The notes under the pieces: generated by a model | The model's input: the letters and a program-made list of their open reading frames with translations, nothing else | The model's database searches: none | Told to the model about the DNA's origin: nothing | Program-made: the position numbers and the translations under genes | Shown: piece by piece, positions 16,311 through 25,019 of the stretch | How the letters are laid out: the number at the start of each line of letters is the position of its first letter | Position numbering within the stretch: the first letter of the stretch is position 1 | Assembly (NCBI GenBank): GCA_963738625.1 | Contig: CAVTXH010000003.1 | Span: 372,001 to 436,000, forward strand | Length of the DNA stretch: 64,000 bases | Direction: 5' to 3' | Source: UBA7672 sp963738625 | Lineage (GTDB): Bacteria > Pseudomonadota > Alphaproteobacteria > Caulobacterales > Hyphomonadaceae

Positions 16311-16931
16311 ATGACCGAAACAGTGCCTGTCCTCATTCCTCCTCTGGGTCTCGCTGGCGAGCTGATGCTGCCGGATGGTCAGCACTCCATCGTTATTTTC
16401 GCGCACGGAAGTGGCTCGAGCCGGCTCAGCCCGCGAAATCGTCAGGTGGCGAAAGCATTGGTTGACGCAGGCTTTGGCGTCCTTCTGTTTGATCTTCTGA
16501 CTGAAGCGGAGGCCGTGCGGGCAAACATATTCGATATCGACCTGTTAGCCGGGCGGCTGATCAGCGCGATCGACTGGATCCGTTCTCAGCCAAGATACCG
16601 GCACGAACGCGTTGCACTGTTTGGCGCGAGCACAGGCGCCGCCGCCGCTCTCAAGGCCGCCGCAGCCCGGCCCGAAGCTGTCACATCGGTCGTCTCGCGT
16701 GGCGGCCGCCCCGACCTCGCGGGCGAAGCCCTTCCCCTCGTTAAGGCGTCCACCCTGCTGATTGTTGGCGGAAACGATGAGCCTGTTCTCACGCTGAACC
16801 GGAAAGCAATGCTCCAGCTCGGCGGCCAGGCGAGGCTTCGCGTCATTCCGGAGGCGACACACCTTTTCGAGGAGCCAGGCGCCCTCGGCATGGTAGCTCG
16901 TTATGCAATCGATTGGTTCGCGTCGCACTGA
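16311..16931 (+). CDS. Alpha/beta hydrolase, dienelactone-hydrolase-like
   Basis: 206 residues from the ATG at 16311; the 23 upstream in-frame codons cover the promoter and are rejected. Fold landmarks: oxyanion segment IVIFAHGSGSSRLSPRN, nucleophile elbow ALFGASTGAAA (serine in G-A-S-T-G), acid in IVGGNDEPV and histidine in PEATHLFEEPG. Such proteins are commonly encoded beside phosphoribosyltransferases, sometimes fused to them, in stress clusters. Substrate unknown. Divergent from the erythromycin-esterase-family gene. Confidence 0.85.
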   Translation: MTETVPVLIPPLGLAGELMLPDGQHSIVIFAHGSGSSRLSPRNRQVAKALVDAGFGVLLFDLLTEAEAVRANIFDIDLLAGRLISAIDWIRSQPRYRHERVALFGASTGAAAALKAAAARPEAVTSVVSRGGRPDLAGEALPLVKASTLLIVGGNDEPVLTLNRKAMLQLGGQARLRVIPEATHLFEEPGALGMVARYAIDWFASH

Positions 16932-16962
16932 GGCGGAATGACTGGCGCATACTCAGTCGAGG

Positions 16963-17634
16963 TCAAACCCTGGCGCTTCCGAAGGCTGCTGCTTCGTCCA
17001 GCATCGCTATCACCTCCTGGTCCGTCAGCTGATGGAAGTCATCGTAAAAGCTGCCGACGCTCGAAAATACCTCCGGCTCCAGCACGCATACGAAGTCGTC
17101 GACGATTGCACGTATCTCGATAGCTGCGCCGCGCGGCGCAACCGGAACCGCCAGGATGACCTTTGCGGCGCCCTGCCGCCGAAGCGCCTCGACCGCGACA
17201 CGCGCCGTCGCCCCTGTGGCAAGGCCATCGTCCACCACGATGGCGGTCTTGCCAGCAGGATCAGGACGATCGCGATTTCCAAAATAGAGCGTCCGGCGCC
17301 GCTCGATTTCCTTCAACTCTTTCGCCGTTTCTCGCAGCAGGTAGTCGCGGCTGGCGCCTGTTTTCTTCAGCACAGATTCGTTTATCACTACTCGCGGCGC
17401 CTTGCCGTCGCTCACCGCCGCCAGAGCATACTCCGGATATCCGGGCGCGCCGATTTTCCGCACCAGCGCAAGGTCGAGAGGCGCATCGAGTTCGCGGGCG
17501 ATCTCCAGCGCGACTGGAACGCCGCCGCGCGGAAGGGCGTAGACGACAGCGGCGGCGCCCTTTCGGCCAAGAAGGCGCCTGGCCAAGTATCGCCCAGCCT
17601 CAGTGCGGTTGGCAAAATGGATGTTGTCTGTCAT
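16963..17634 (-). CDS. Phosphoribosyltransferase-family protein
   Basis: 223 residues from the ATG at 17634. A type I PRT fold with the PRPP loop TAIVVDDGLATGATARVAV (about 128-146), an N-terminal VVYALPRGGVPVALEIARELDAPLDLALVRKIG and the flexible-loop region in between. The base or substrate it uses is unknown; this subfamily is typical of stress clusters with an alpha/beta hydrolase and an erythromycin-esterase-family gene, as here. There is no convincing ribosome-binding site. A FixK box (17670-17683) centred 42.5 bp from the ATG would place the transcription start at the start codon itself, so a leaderless mRNA is possible. Confidence 0.85.
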   Translation of the reverse strand: MTDNIHFANRTEAGRYLARRLLGRKGAAAVVYALPRGGVPVALEIARELDAPLDLALVRKIGAPGYPEYALAAVSDGKAPRVVINESVLKKTGASRDYLLRETAKELKEIERRRTLYFGNRDRPDPAGKTAIVVDDGLATGATARVAVEALRRQGAAKVILAVPVAPRGAAIEIRAIVDDFVCVLEPEVFSSVGSFYDDFHQLTDQEVIAMLDEAAAFGSARV

Positions 17635-17639
17635 TTGAG

Positions 17640-17849
17640 CTATCCAATACGCATGGCATCCGCTTGGCGTTGACACGGATCAAGGCTGTTGCGGGCGTTG
17701 CTTTTGCAACGCTTGAGTTGTCGGAGAAATCCGCACCCAGATCCGAAACTGCGGCTGGCCCCCTTCGCGCCGGCTGCCTGATCGATGGCCTCCGGAAGAC
17801 TGGGCTGAGGGTCGTCGTCGATATAAAGCGGCATGTCCCGCGGCGGCAT
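17640..17849 (-). CDS. Possible small protein (69 aa), unrecognised
   Basis: Starts MPPRDMPLYIDDDPQPSLPE and ends five bases before the phosphoribosyltransferase start. A perfect FixK/FNR box lies 60 bp before its ATG, the typical distance in this window, and a GGGGT sequence may serve as ribosome-binding site. No family is recognised. Against it: the C-terminal part covers a second FixK-like box, and the protein has no clear fold signal. Either it is the first gene of the phosphoribosyltransferase unit or this is a leader with two regulatory boxes. Confidence 0.4.
   Translation of the reverse strand: MPPRDMPLYIDDDPQPSLPEAIDQAAGAKGASRSFGSGCGFLRQLKRCKSNARNSLDPCQRQADAMRIG
17670..17683 (-). promoter_or_regulatory. 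FixK/FNR-like box
   Basis: TTGACACGGATCAA, fitting TTG[AC]-N6-[TG]CAA, 36 bp before the phosphoribosyltransferase ATG. Closer to its gene than any other box here. Confidence 0.6.
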
Positions 17850-17908
17850 GTCGGACCCCTAAGAGAGCTGCAATGAGCCACCAAAGATCAACCTCGACCG
17901 TCCAGCCT

Positions 17909-17922
17909 TGATCGCCATCAAC
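17909..17922. promoter_or_regulatory. FixK/FNR box (perfect palindrome)
   Basis: TTGATCGCCATCAA, complete inverted repeat, 60 bp before the small open frame at 17640-17849. The stretch from here to the RND gene (17923-18286) has open frames on both strands but none that I can support as a gene. Confidence 0.7.
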
Positions 17923-18286
17923 CGGCATTTCGGTTGCCGGCCCGTACTGAGACTTGCGATGAGGCAGCGCAGGCCAGGTGCAGTATCCGCCGCCTTAAGG
18001 CCGGATCAGGGCTTGTCCGCGAATTGGTGGACACCGACGTGACGAATAGAATCGAACGTTCAGGGTCAGAAGCGCTCATGAACGCCATAGCGCCGATCAA
18101 TCCCGAAGCCGGCGGCGTAACCGCCAATGGCGCAAACCGGACGCAGCGAGCCTTAGCGAGGTAGGCGAACACCTCCCGCACGTTTGCCGCCCCCGGGGAA
18201 TGCGCCCTTCGCCGAACTGCCCGGGATCGCGCGTGTCGATCCGATCGCCGTCAAAAAAGCCGGCTGAATGGCGGTCGCGCATGGCA

Positions 18287-21200
18287 CTAGCTACGCCCCG
18301 CCTCAAGACCTCGCGCCGCCTTCGCGGGGTCGATGGCAAGCGATTTTCTCAGCGGAATGCCATCGTCACGCATCACAACATAGATCGCCGGTATCACAAG
18401 GACGGTCAGCATGGTCGACGAAGCAAGGCCAAACAGGAGTGAGATCGCCAGCCCCTGGAAGATAGGATCAGCGAGGATCACGGCTGCCCCGATCATTGCC
18501 GCCAGCGCCGTCAGCAGGATCGGCTTAAATCGAATGGCTCCCGCTTCCAGCAAGGTTTCGCGCAATGGCTTGTCGCCGGCCCTGGCGTGCCGAATGAAGT
18601 CCACCAGCAGGATAGAATTCCGTACGATGATTCCGGCAAGCGCGATGAACCCGATCATTGAGGTCGCAGTGAATGGCGCGTTGAACAGGATGTGGCCAGC
18701 GACTATGCCGATCAGTGTGAGTGGAATGGGCGTCAATATCACTAGCGGCAGCACGAAGCTTTTGAACTGCGCCACCACAAGTATGTAGATGCCAAGAATC
18801 GCCACAGCAAAGGCCGCGCCCATATCCCGGAAGGTCACGTAAGTGATCTCCCATTCGCCATCCCACAGGAGCGTCGGCTTCGTTTCGTCGTTCGGTTGGC
18901 CGTAGAGCCTGACTGCTGGCTTAAGCAACCCGCCCCAGTCATGCTTGGCCACAGCGTCCTGCACGTCGAGCATGCCGTAGATCGGCGCCTCATAAGTCCC
19001 CGCAAGTTCCGCCGTCACCATTTCGGCGTATCGCCCATCGCGGCGGAAAATGGGATAACTGCCTGGCTCCTCGCGGGCGGATACGACCTCCCCCATCTCG
19101 ATCAGCCTGGAACCGTCGGCCGCCGCCGCGACCGGCATTGCCGCAAGACTCTCCGACCAGGTTCTGGCCGACTGTGGCAGGCGGACAGCGATCTCGATCG
19201 GATTACGGCCCTCGCCGCGATGAGAATAGCCGACCACTTGGCCGTTCAGCGTCACCGCCACTGAATCCATCACGTCACTCTCGGCGACGCCAAAGAACTC
19301 CATCTGGACGCGGTCCGCGATAAGCTGCAGGCGCGGGCGCGGCTGGCCAAAACTGTCGTCGATGTCGACGACATAAGGAATAGCCTCGAAGATCCCTCGC
19401 ACCTCGCTGGCCACCGCACGGCGGCTGGCGGCGTCAGGGCCGTAGATTTCCGCCAGCAGCGTTGAAATCACGGGAGGCCCCGGCGGCACCTCAACGACGC
19501 GCACAACGGTTCCTGCCGGCGTCTCGAGCGCTTTGAGCCGCTGCCGCATGTCCAGTGCGATCTCATGGCTCGATCTCTCGCGGCTGTCCTTCGCCGCGAG
19601 CGTTACCTGCAGATCGCCCAGCTCCGGCCGCTTGCGCATGTAGTAGTGGCGGACCAAGCCATTGAAGTTGAACGGTGAGGCGGTGCCCGCATAGGCGTCG
19701 GACGCGACAACCTCGGGCATCTGACCAACGATCCCTGCCGCATCGATCAGGACGCGCTCTGTCGCTTCCATCGATGCGCCCTCTGGCAGGTCGACGACTA
19801 CCTGCAGTTCAGACTTGTTGTCGAACGGCAAGAGCTTCACCCGCACTGTCTTGGTTGCAAACAGGCCGCAGGCCAGAAGCGTGGCGACACCCACGACCGT
19901 GAGAAACAGGATCGCCGCACGGCGCGAGCTGATGATAGGCGTCGCGACGCGGCGGTAGAGGCGCCCCAGAAGACGCTCGCCATTGCCATGCGCCGCGGGC
20001 GACGTTTGCAGCGACTTGCGGGCGAAGCGGATCATCAGCCAAGGAGCAAGGATCACCGCCACGAAAAACGAGAAAACCATCGCCGCGGAGGCGTTGGCAG
20101 GGATCGGCGCCATATAAGGACCCATCAGGCCGGACACGAACATCATTGGCAACAGAGCAGAGATCACGGTCAGGGTCGCGACGATCGTTGGGTTGCCGAC
20201 CTCCGCCACGGCCTCGATCGCTGCCTGGTGGCGAGACCTGCCGTCCTTCATCGCCCAGTGGCGGGCGATGTTCTCGATCATGACGATTGCATCGTCGACC
20301 AAGATTCCGATCGAGAAGATCAAAGCAAAAAGGCTTACCCGGTTGATCGTGTAGCCCATCAGATTTGAAGCGAAGAGCGTCAGGAGGATCGTGGTCGGGA
20401 TCACGAACGCCGTCACGATGGCCTCGCGCACCCCGATCGCGAAGCCTATGAGGATCACGATGGAGATCGTGGCGAGCCCGAGGTGAAACAGAAGCTCATT
20501 GGCCTTTTCGTTGGCGGTCTCGCCATAGTTGCGCGAGATCGAGGCCGCGACCCCATCCGGGATCAGTTTGCCTTCGAGCTGGTGCAGACGCGCCTCGATC
20601 GCCTGTGAGACCACGACCGCATTGGCGCCATCGCGCTTGGCTATGGCGAGACTTACCGCGGGGGCCATTCGAACGACATTGTCGTCAGTCGAAAAGCGCC
20701 AGGCCCGGGCCTGATCCTCGCGGGGCGCCAGCGTCACATTCGCCACGTCGCGCAAATAGATGCTTCGGCCGTCCGCGGCCCGCACGTTAAGTAGGCCGAT
20801 TTCGGAAGGTTCGTCGAGCGTTTGCCCAACGAGAACCGAGGCTACCTCGTCAGTGGCGTGCAGGTTACCGGCGGGGAAAGACCGATTGGCGTTTTTCACA
20901 CTGTCGATCAACGAATTCAGCGGTACGCCGTAAAGCGCAAGGCGACCGGGATCGGGCGATATGCGGATTTCCTGCGGCCGTCCACCAACAATGAATGTCA
21001 GCCCGACATCCTTCACCTTCATCAGCTCGGACTGGAGTTCGTCCGCGACCAGGTAGAGCGCCTGATCGTTCCACCGGTCGGCAGCAGCCGTCTCCGGCGA
21101 CAGAGTAACGACCACGATCGGCACATCGCCGATGCCGCGTGCAACGATCTGGGGCTCCGGGATCCCAACCGGGATGCGATCGTAATTGGCCCTGATCTCC

Positions 21201-21544
21201 TCGTGGATGCGAGTGATCGCGTTATCCGCATCTGTCCCCACATCAAACCGCGCCGTCACCAAGACGCTGTCATCCTGCGTCTGGCTGTAAACATGTTCGA
21301 CACCGTCGATGCCCTTGACGATGGTCTCGAGCGGTTTGGTGATCAGCTCAGCGGCGTCGGGCGCGCGCAGGCCGTCGGCGCGCACCAAGATGTCAACCAG
21401 CGGTACGCTGATCTGCGGTTCCTCTTCGCGTGGAATGGTCATTAACGCGAGCAGGCCCAGCGCGATCGCAGTCAGAAGAAAAAGTGGCGTCAACGGCGAC
21501 CGGATCGTCGCCTGGGTGATCCTGCCGGAGACTCCGAGGCTCAT
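18287..21544 (-). CDS. RND-family efflux permease
   Basis: 1085 residues from the ATG at 21544, whose first base is shared with the stop of the adaptor gene. RND layout: an N-terminal membrane helix (ATIRSPLTPLFLLTAIALGLLALMTI), a large periplasmic loop, helices 2-6 with FSIGILVDDAIVMIENIARH (the conserved proton-relay aspartates), a second loop and helices 8-12 (LTALAAMIGAAVIL). It belongs to the AcrB/MdtF superfamily but to the branch with REEEPQISVPLVDI near the N-terminus, typical of permeases of unassigned substrate. Works with the adaptor encoded just upstream; no outer-membrane channel gene is nearby. Confidence 0.93.
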   Translation of the reverse strand: MSLGVSGRITQATIRSPLTPLFLLTAIALGLLALMTIPREEEPQISVPLVDILVRADGLRAPDAAELITKPLETIVKGIDGVEHVYSQTQDDSVLVTARFDVGTDADNAITRIHEEIRANYDRIPVGIPEPQIVARGIGDVPIVVVTLSPETAAADRWNDQALYLVADELQSELMKVKDVGLTFIVGGRPQEIRISPDPGRLALYGVPLNSLIDSVKNANRSFPAGNLHATDEVASVLVGQTLDEPSEIGLLNVRAADGRSIYLRDVANVTLAPREDQARAWRFSTDDNVVRMAPAVSLAIAKRDGANAVVVSQAIEARLHQLEGKLIPDGVAASISRNYGETANEKANELLFHLGLATISIVILIGFAIGVREAIVTAFVIPTTILLTLFASNLMGYTINRVSLFALIFSIGILVDDAIVMIENIARHWAMKDGRSRHQAAIEAVAEVGNPTIVATLTVISALLPMMFVSGLMGPYMAPIPANASAAMVFSFFVAVILAPWLMIRFARKSLQTSPAAHGNGERLLGRLYRRVATPIISSRRAAILFLTVVGVATLLACGLFATKTVRVKLLPFDNKSELQVVVDLPEGASMEATERVLIDAAGIVGQMPEVVASDAYAGTASPFNFNGLVRHYYMRKRPELGDLQVTLAAKDSRERSSHEIALDMRQRLKALETPAGTVVRVVEVPPGPPVISTLLAEIYGPDAASRRAVASEVRGIFEAIPYVVDIDDSFGQPRPRLQLIADRVQMEFFGVAESDVMDSVAVTLNGQVVGYSHRGEGRNPIEIAVRLPQSARTWSESLAAMPVAAAADGSRLIEMGEVVSAREEPGSYPIFRRDGRYAEMVTAELAGTYEAPIYGMLDVQDAVAKHDWGGLLKPAVRLYGQPNDETKPTLLWDGEWEITYVTFRDMGAAFAVAILGIYILVVAQFKSFVLPLVILTPIPLTLIGIVAGHILFNAPFTATSMIGFIALAGIIVRNSILLVDFIRHARAGDKPLRETLLEAGAIRFKPILLTALAAMIGAAVILADPIFQGLAISLLFGLASSTMLTVLVIPAIYVVMRDDGIPLRKSLAIDPAKAARGLEAGRS

Positions 21545-22608
21545 CACGGCGACCCCGGGGGTCCGGCGGTCGGCGGAAGAATCCTGTCGCCCGGACGCAA
21601 TCCCGACAGCACGTCGATACCATCAGGAACCTCATCAGTCGGGGTTGGCGCCCCTCGCTGAATCGGCGCCTCGATGACGACGCCACCTGGCCGCGATAAT
21701 CGCACATAGTCGGCCCCGTACCGCGTGACGATGTAGCTTGCAGGAATGACGATGGCGTTCCGCTCACCTGCGGGCACAAGAATGCGAACCCGCGCACCGA
21801 CCAGCTCCGTGCCAAACGCTGGCGCATCGAGGTCCGCCATCACCCGCCCGCTTTCGATAGCAGGATAGACTTGGCGGATCGTGCTGGTCTGAGCCCGATC
21901 CCCGTCATTCTCACTCAGGATTCGAATCTCGCCGCCCTCTTTCAAATTCCTTGCTTCAGCTTCGGGAAGTTCAAGCCGCAGCACGCGCGCGCCGGTGGCG
22001 ATCGCCACCACAACTTCTCCGGGCATGATCACCGACCCCTGCGGAGCGGGAATCCGCGTCACTCTCCCCGCAGCCGGCGCAGTCACCCGACCCTGATCTC
22101 TCAGAGCGGCCGCGGCCCCTGCCTGTGCGCGAGTTGCCTTGAGCTGCGCTTCGGCCGCTTTGGCTTGCGTCCGAGCGGCCTCCATAGCGGCAAGCGCAAT
22201 CGCCTTTCCTTCGAACAGCCGCTCAGCTCTCAACAGATCGCTGCGGGCGCGCTCCGCCGCAGCCTCGGCCGCCGCGACGTTTGCAGCGCCAGCCTGGGCT
22301 TCGAGCTGCACGCGCTCATCGGAGACTATCGCGACGACCTGCCCCGGCCTGACGAGATCGCCTTCACGAACCGTCACCCTGGAGAGCTTGCCGCCGATCC
22401 GCGCGCGAGCATCTCCCACGTCGCGATTGGTGAGCACCGCCGAGACCACGCGGTAGTCTGGCGCCAGGCTTTCCTTGACTAGCAGCGCTTCGACAGCTGA
22501 AGCCGGCGTCGCCTCCTGCGCGGTCTCCACGGCTCTTCCGCAGCCGGCCAAACCACTCAGGGCCGCGACCATGACGAACACCGCCCAGCCAGTTTTTCGT
22601 ACGACCAT
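21544..22608 (-). CDS. RND efflux periplasmic adaptor (membrane fusion protein), lipoprotein
   Basis: 354 residues from the ATG at 22608 with AGGAGA upstream. A lipoprotein signal peptide (VFVMVAALSGLAGC) is followed by the lipoyl-like halves (RIGGKLSRVTVREGDLVRPGQVVAIV and GRVTRIPAPQGSVIMPGEVVVAIA) flanking an alanine-rich coiled-coil hairpin (AANVAAAEAAAERARSDLLRAERLFEGKAIALAAMEAARTQAKAAEAQLKATRAQA), then beta-barrel and membrane-proximal domains. It would link the permease to an outer-membrane channel. The next gene starts on its stop codon. Confidence 0.92.
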   Translation of the reverse strand: MVVRKTGWAVFVMVAALSGLAGCGRAVETAQEATPASAVEALLVKESLAPDYRVVSAVLTNRDVGDARARIGGKLSRVTVREGDLVRPGQVVAIVSDERVQLEAQAGAANVAAAEAAAERARSDLLRAERLFEGKAIALAAMEAARTQAKAAEAQLKATRAQAGAAAALRDQGRVTAPAAGRVTRIPAPQGSVIMPGEVVVAIATGARVLRLELPEAEARNLKEGGEIRILSENDGDRAQTSTIRQVYPAIESGRVMADLDAPAFGTELVGARVRILVPAGERNAIVIPASYIVTRYGADYVRLSRPGGVVIEAPIQRGAPTPTDEVPDGIDVLSGLRPGDRILPPTAGPPGSP

Positions 22609-22842
22609 TTGCCGGTCTCCTTCTTGCGGGGCGTGTAATGCTTGCTCGATCACTGCGGCCTGCCTCGAATGCACTCAGCGTCCAAGCCTGCGGCTTCGTG
22701 TGGCGACGGGAAGACATCTCCTTCCTCAACTGCATCGCGCCCTGCTTGTACGCTTCGGCCGGAGCCTTTGTGCACAAGCATCTGCACGTTCCCCCTGCGC
22801 TGAATCAATTCCACGGCGCTCAGCCTGAAAAAAGGTGGCGGT

Positions 22843-22856
22843 TTGACCTTCATCAA
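22843..22856. promoter_or_regulatory. FixK/FNR-like box upstream of the sulfide operon
   Basis: TTGACCTTCATCAA. It is 62 bp before the predicted -35 of the sulfide:quinone oxidoreductase promoter and 235 bp before the divergent adaptor start, so it could act as an upstream activator site for either. The rest of 22609-22917 holds no gene I can support. Confidence 0.5.
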
Positions 22857-22917
22857 GCAGGCGGCCATCGGTTTTGAGATCATTCTCATTGGAGAAAGCC
22901 TCGCTCTGTGAGCATAC

Positions 22918-22946
22918 TTGCGTGCATTCGCATATACGCATATATT
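22918..22946 (+). promoter_or_regulatory. Sigma-70-type promoter of the sulfide operon
   Basis: TTGCGT, 17 bases, TATATT: a good -35/-10 pair with ideal spacing, 74 bp before the sulfide:quinone oxidoreductase ATG. A perfect inverted repeat starts on the -10 element. Confidence 0.55.
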
Positions 22947-22960
22947 GTCAGTTCGACAAT
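22944..22960. promoter_or_regulatory. Palindromic operator over the sulfide-operon promoter
   Basis: ATTGTCAGTTCGACAAT: six-base arms ATTGTC/GACAAT separated by five bases, overlapping the -10 and the expected transcription start. Position and symmetry fit a repressor site, and the obvious candidate is the ArsR-type regulator encoded at the end of this cluster. Confidence 0.55.
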
Positions 22961-23019
22961 GACGACAACGTCCGGTCGTCGCCCAACGGATCGAGCGGGC
23001 GGCGCCTAGGGAGCAAACG

Positions 23020-24291
23020 ATGACCGATGTGGTGGTTCTGGGGGCCGGCCTTGGCGGCGTGATTGCGGCGTACGAGATCAAGAAGACGTTGCGGAGCGAA
23101 GACCGGCTGACTGTCGTCTCCAAGGGCGACACGTATCACTTTGTACCGTCAAATCCGTGGATCGCAGTGAGCTGGCGCAAGCGAGAGGCGATCGAGGTCA
23201 AACTCCCGGCGGTGATGAAAAAGAAGGGGATCGGCTTCATTCCCGTCGGCGCCAAGCGCGTTCACCCGCCGGAAAACCGCGTCGAATTGGAGGACGGCCG
23301 GTCCATTCCATACGACTATCTGGTTATCGCGACTGGTCCTGACCTCGCCTTCGACGAGATCGAGGGGTTGGGACCCGCTGGGGAGACGCAATCCATCTGT
23401 CATATCGACCATGCGGAAAAGACGGCCGTCGCATTCGAGGCGTTCTGCAAGTCCCCCGGCCCGATCGTCGTCGGCGCGGTCCAAGGCGCGTCCTGCTTCG
23501 GGCCAGCTTACGAGTTTGCCATGATTCTCGATACCGAACTGCGCAGGCGCCGCGTGCGCGACAAGGTCCCGATGACCTTTGTGACGTCCGAACCCTACAT
23601 CGGTCACCTCGGTCTAGATGGCGTTGGCGACACCAAAGGGCTTCTCGAGAGCGAGATGCGCAATCGCCACATTAAGTGGATTACCAACGCTCGCATTGCG
23701 AAGGTTGAGCCGGGCAAAATGCATGTCGAGGAAATCGCCGAAGACGGCGCGATCAAATCGATGCACGAACTTCCGTTCGCCTTTTCCATGATGCTGCCCG
23801 CTTTTCGCGGCGTCGAAGCGATCAAAGGCATAGAAGGCCTGGTCAACCCCCGCGGTTTCGTTCTCATCGACAAGCATCAGCGCAACCCGAAGTTTCCCAA
23901 CATCTTCGGTATCGGAGTCACCGTCGCCATTCCCCCGGCCGGCAAGACGGCAGTCCCCGTCGGCGTGCCCAAAACCGGCTTCATGATCGAATCCATGGTA
24001 ACCGCGGCGGCGCAGAACATCGGCGCGCTGGTCCGGAGCCAGCCGCCAATCGCGGAAGCCACGTGGAATGCTGTCTGCCTCGCAGACTTTGGCGATGGGG
24101 GTGTTGCATTCGTCGCTCAGCCGCAAATTCCGCCGCGCAATGTCAACTGGTCGGCGAAAGGCGGCTGGGTTCACCTCGCTAAGGAAGGCTTCGAAGGCTA
24201 CTTCCTCGGCAAGATCCGCAGAGGCGAGAGCGAAACCTTCTACGAAAAGCTCTTCCTCGACACGGTCGGAATCCACAAACTCAAGGCCTAG
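23020..24291 (+). CDS. sqr: Sulfide:quinone oxidoreductase
   Basis: 423 residues. FAD-binding GAGLGG at the N-terminus, a second dinucleotide-fold region, and three cysteines, Cys127, Cys159 (GASCFGP) and Cys353 (NAVCLADFG), at the spacing of the catalytic and accessory cysteines of characterised sulfide:quinone oxidoreductases. C-terminal amphipathic stretch (GGWVHLAKEGFEGYFLGKI) suits peripheral attachment to the inner membrane. It oxidises sulfide to persulfide/polysulfide and passes electrons to quinone. First gene of a unit with thioredoxin-2 and a DUF2892 protein, under the promoter at 22918-22946. Confidence 0.92.
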   Translation: MTDVVVLGAGLGGVIAAYEIKKTLRSEDRLTVVSKGDTYHFVPSNPWIAVSWRKREAIEVKLPAVMKKKGIGFIPVGAKRVHPPENRVELEDGRSIPYDYLVIATGPDLAFDEIEGLGPAGETQSICHIDHAEKTAVAFEAFCKSPGPIVVGAVQGASCFGPAYEFAMILDTELRRRRVRDKVPMTFVTSEPYIGHLGLDGVGDTKGLLESEMRNRHIKWITNARIAKVEPGKMHVEEIAEDGAIKSMHELPFAFSMMLPAFRGVEAIKGIEGLVNPRGFVLIDKHQRNPKFPNIFGIGVTVAIPPAGKTAVPVGVPKTGFMIESMVTAAAQNIGALVRSQPPIAEATWNAVCLADFGDGGVAFVAQPQIPPRNVNWSAKGGWVHLAKEGFEGYFLGKIRRGESETFYEKLFLDTVGIHKLKA

Positions 24292-24294
24292 ACG

Positions 24295-24750
24295 ATGATG
24301 AACCTAAGCCAAGCCGTTTGCCACAGCTGCGGAGGCGTCAACCGCATCGCGTCGGGTCATTCGCCGGGCGCGGCAAAATGTGGCCGCTGCCGACAGGGCC
24401 TTGCGCTCGACACGCCAATCGAGGTGGACGACGCAACGCTCGCCCTTCATCTGGAACGCACGTCCGGGCTAGTCCTTCTCGATGTGTGGGCGCCGTGGTG
24501 CGGCCCCTGTCGCGCAATGGCTCCAGAATTCGGCGACGCGGCTCGTCTGCTGGCCGGCCAGGCGCGTTTGCTGAAGCTGAACGCCGATGCCAGCCAGACC
24601 GCGCGGCGCCTCGGCGTTTCTGGGATTCCGGCGCTTCTGCTCTTCCGGAGCGGCCGAATCGTCGACCGCAGGGCAGGACTCATGCGCGCCGATGCACTCG
24701 CGGCCTGGGTGCGTAGCCATGCGGCCTCTGCCGAAACAACAACCATATAA
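24295..24750 (+). CDS. trxC: Thioredoxin-2 (TrxC-type, N-terminal zinc ribbon)
   Basis: 151 residues, three bases after the sulfide:quinone oxidoreductase stop (ATG at 24295 or 24298). An N-terminal zinc ribbon with Cys9/Cys12 and Cys29/Cys32 is followed by a thioredoxin domain with the active site WAPWCGPCRAM (Cys69, Cys72) and the cis-proline loop GVSGIPALLLF. It is a cytoplasmic disulfide reductase. Placed behind sqr it probably reduces protein or low-molecular persulfides formed during sulfide oxidation; this role is inferred from context. Confidence 0.9.
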   Translation: MMNLSQAVCHSCGGVNRIASGHSPGAAKCGRCRQGLALDTPIEVDDATLALHLERTSGLVLLDVWAPWCGPCRAMAPEFGDAARLLAGQARLLKLNADASQTARRLGVSGIPALLLFRSGRIVDRRAGLMRADALAAWVRSHAASAETTTI

Positions 24751-24762
24751 GGAAACTTACCG

Positions 24763-24966
24763 ATGACCCTGGACCGCGCCGTTCTCGCCTTCGCCGGCCT
24801 TGTCGTCTTAACGGGCGTCGCGCTGGCTGCGTTCATCCACCCGTTGTGGATCTGGCTCACAGTCTTTGCCGGGGCCAACATGCTCCAAGCGGCGTTTACT
24901 GGGTTCTGCCCTGCTGCAATGATCTTCAAGCGCTTGGGCGTGAAGCCAGGCAGCGCATTCCAGTAA
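24763..24966 (+). CDS. DUF2892 (YgaP-type) inner-membrane protein
   Basis: 67 residues, GGAA before the ATG. Two membrane helices (AVLAFAGLVVLTGVALAAFI and WIWLTVFAGANMLQAAFTGFCPAAMIF) with the conserved F-T-G-F-C-P motif at the second helix end, as in the membrane part of the rhodanese YgaP. Third gene of the sulfide unit, 12 bp behind trxC. Probably helps handle or export sulfane sulfur; inference from family and context. Confidence 0.85.
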   Translation: MTLDRAVLAFAGLVVLTGVALAAFIHPLWIWLTVFAGANMLQAAFTGFCPAAMIFKRLGVKPGSAFQ

Positions 24967-25019
24967 GCTGCAGTCCAGGAATCGTCGGGCATCGTAGAGT
25001 GGCGCGGACAAGGGTCGCC

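Noticed and set aside
17918..18181. Open frames on both strands between the FixK box and the RND gene
   Set aside because: No ribosome-binding site, no recognised domain, and the two strands shadow each other.
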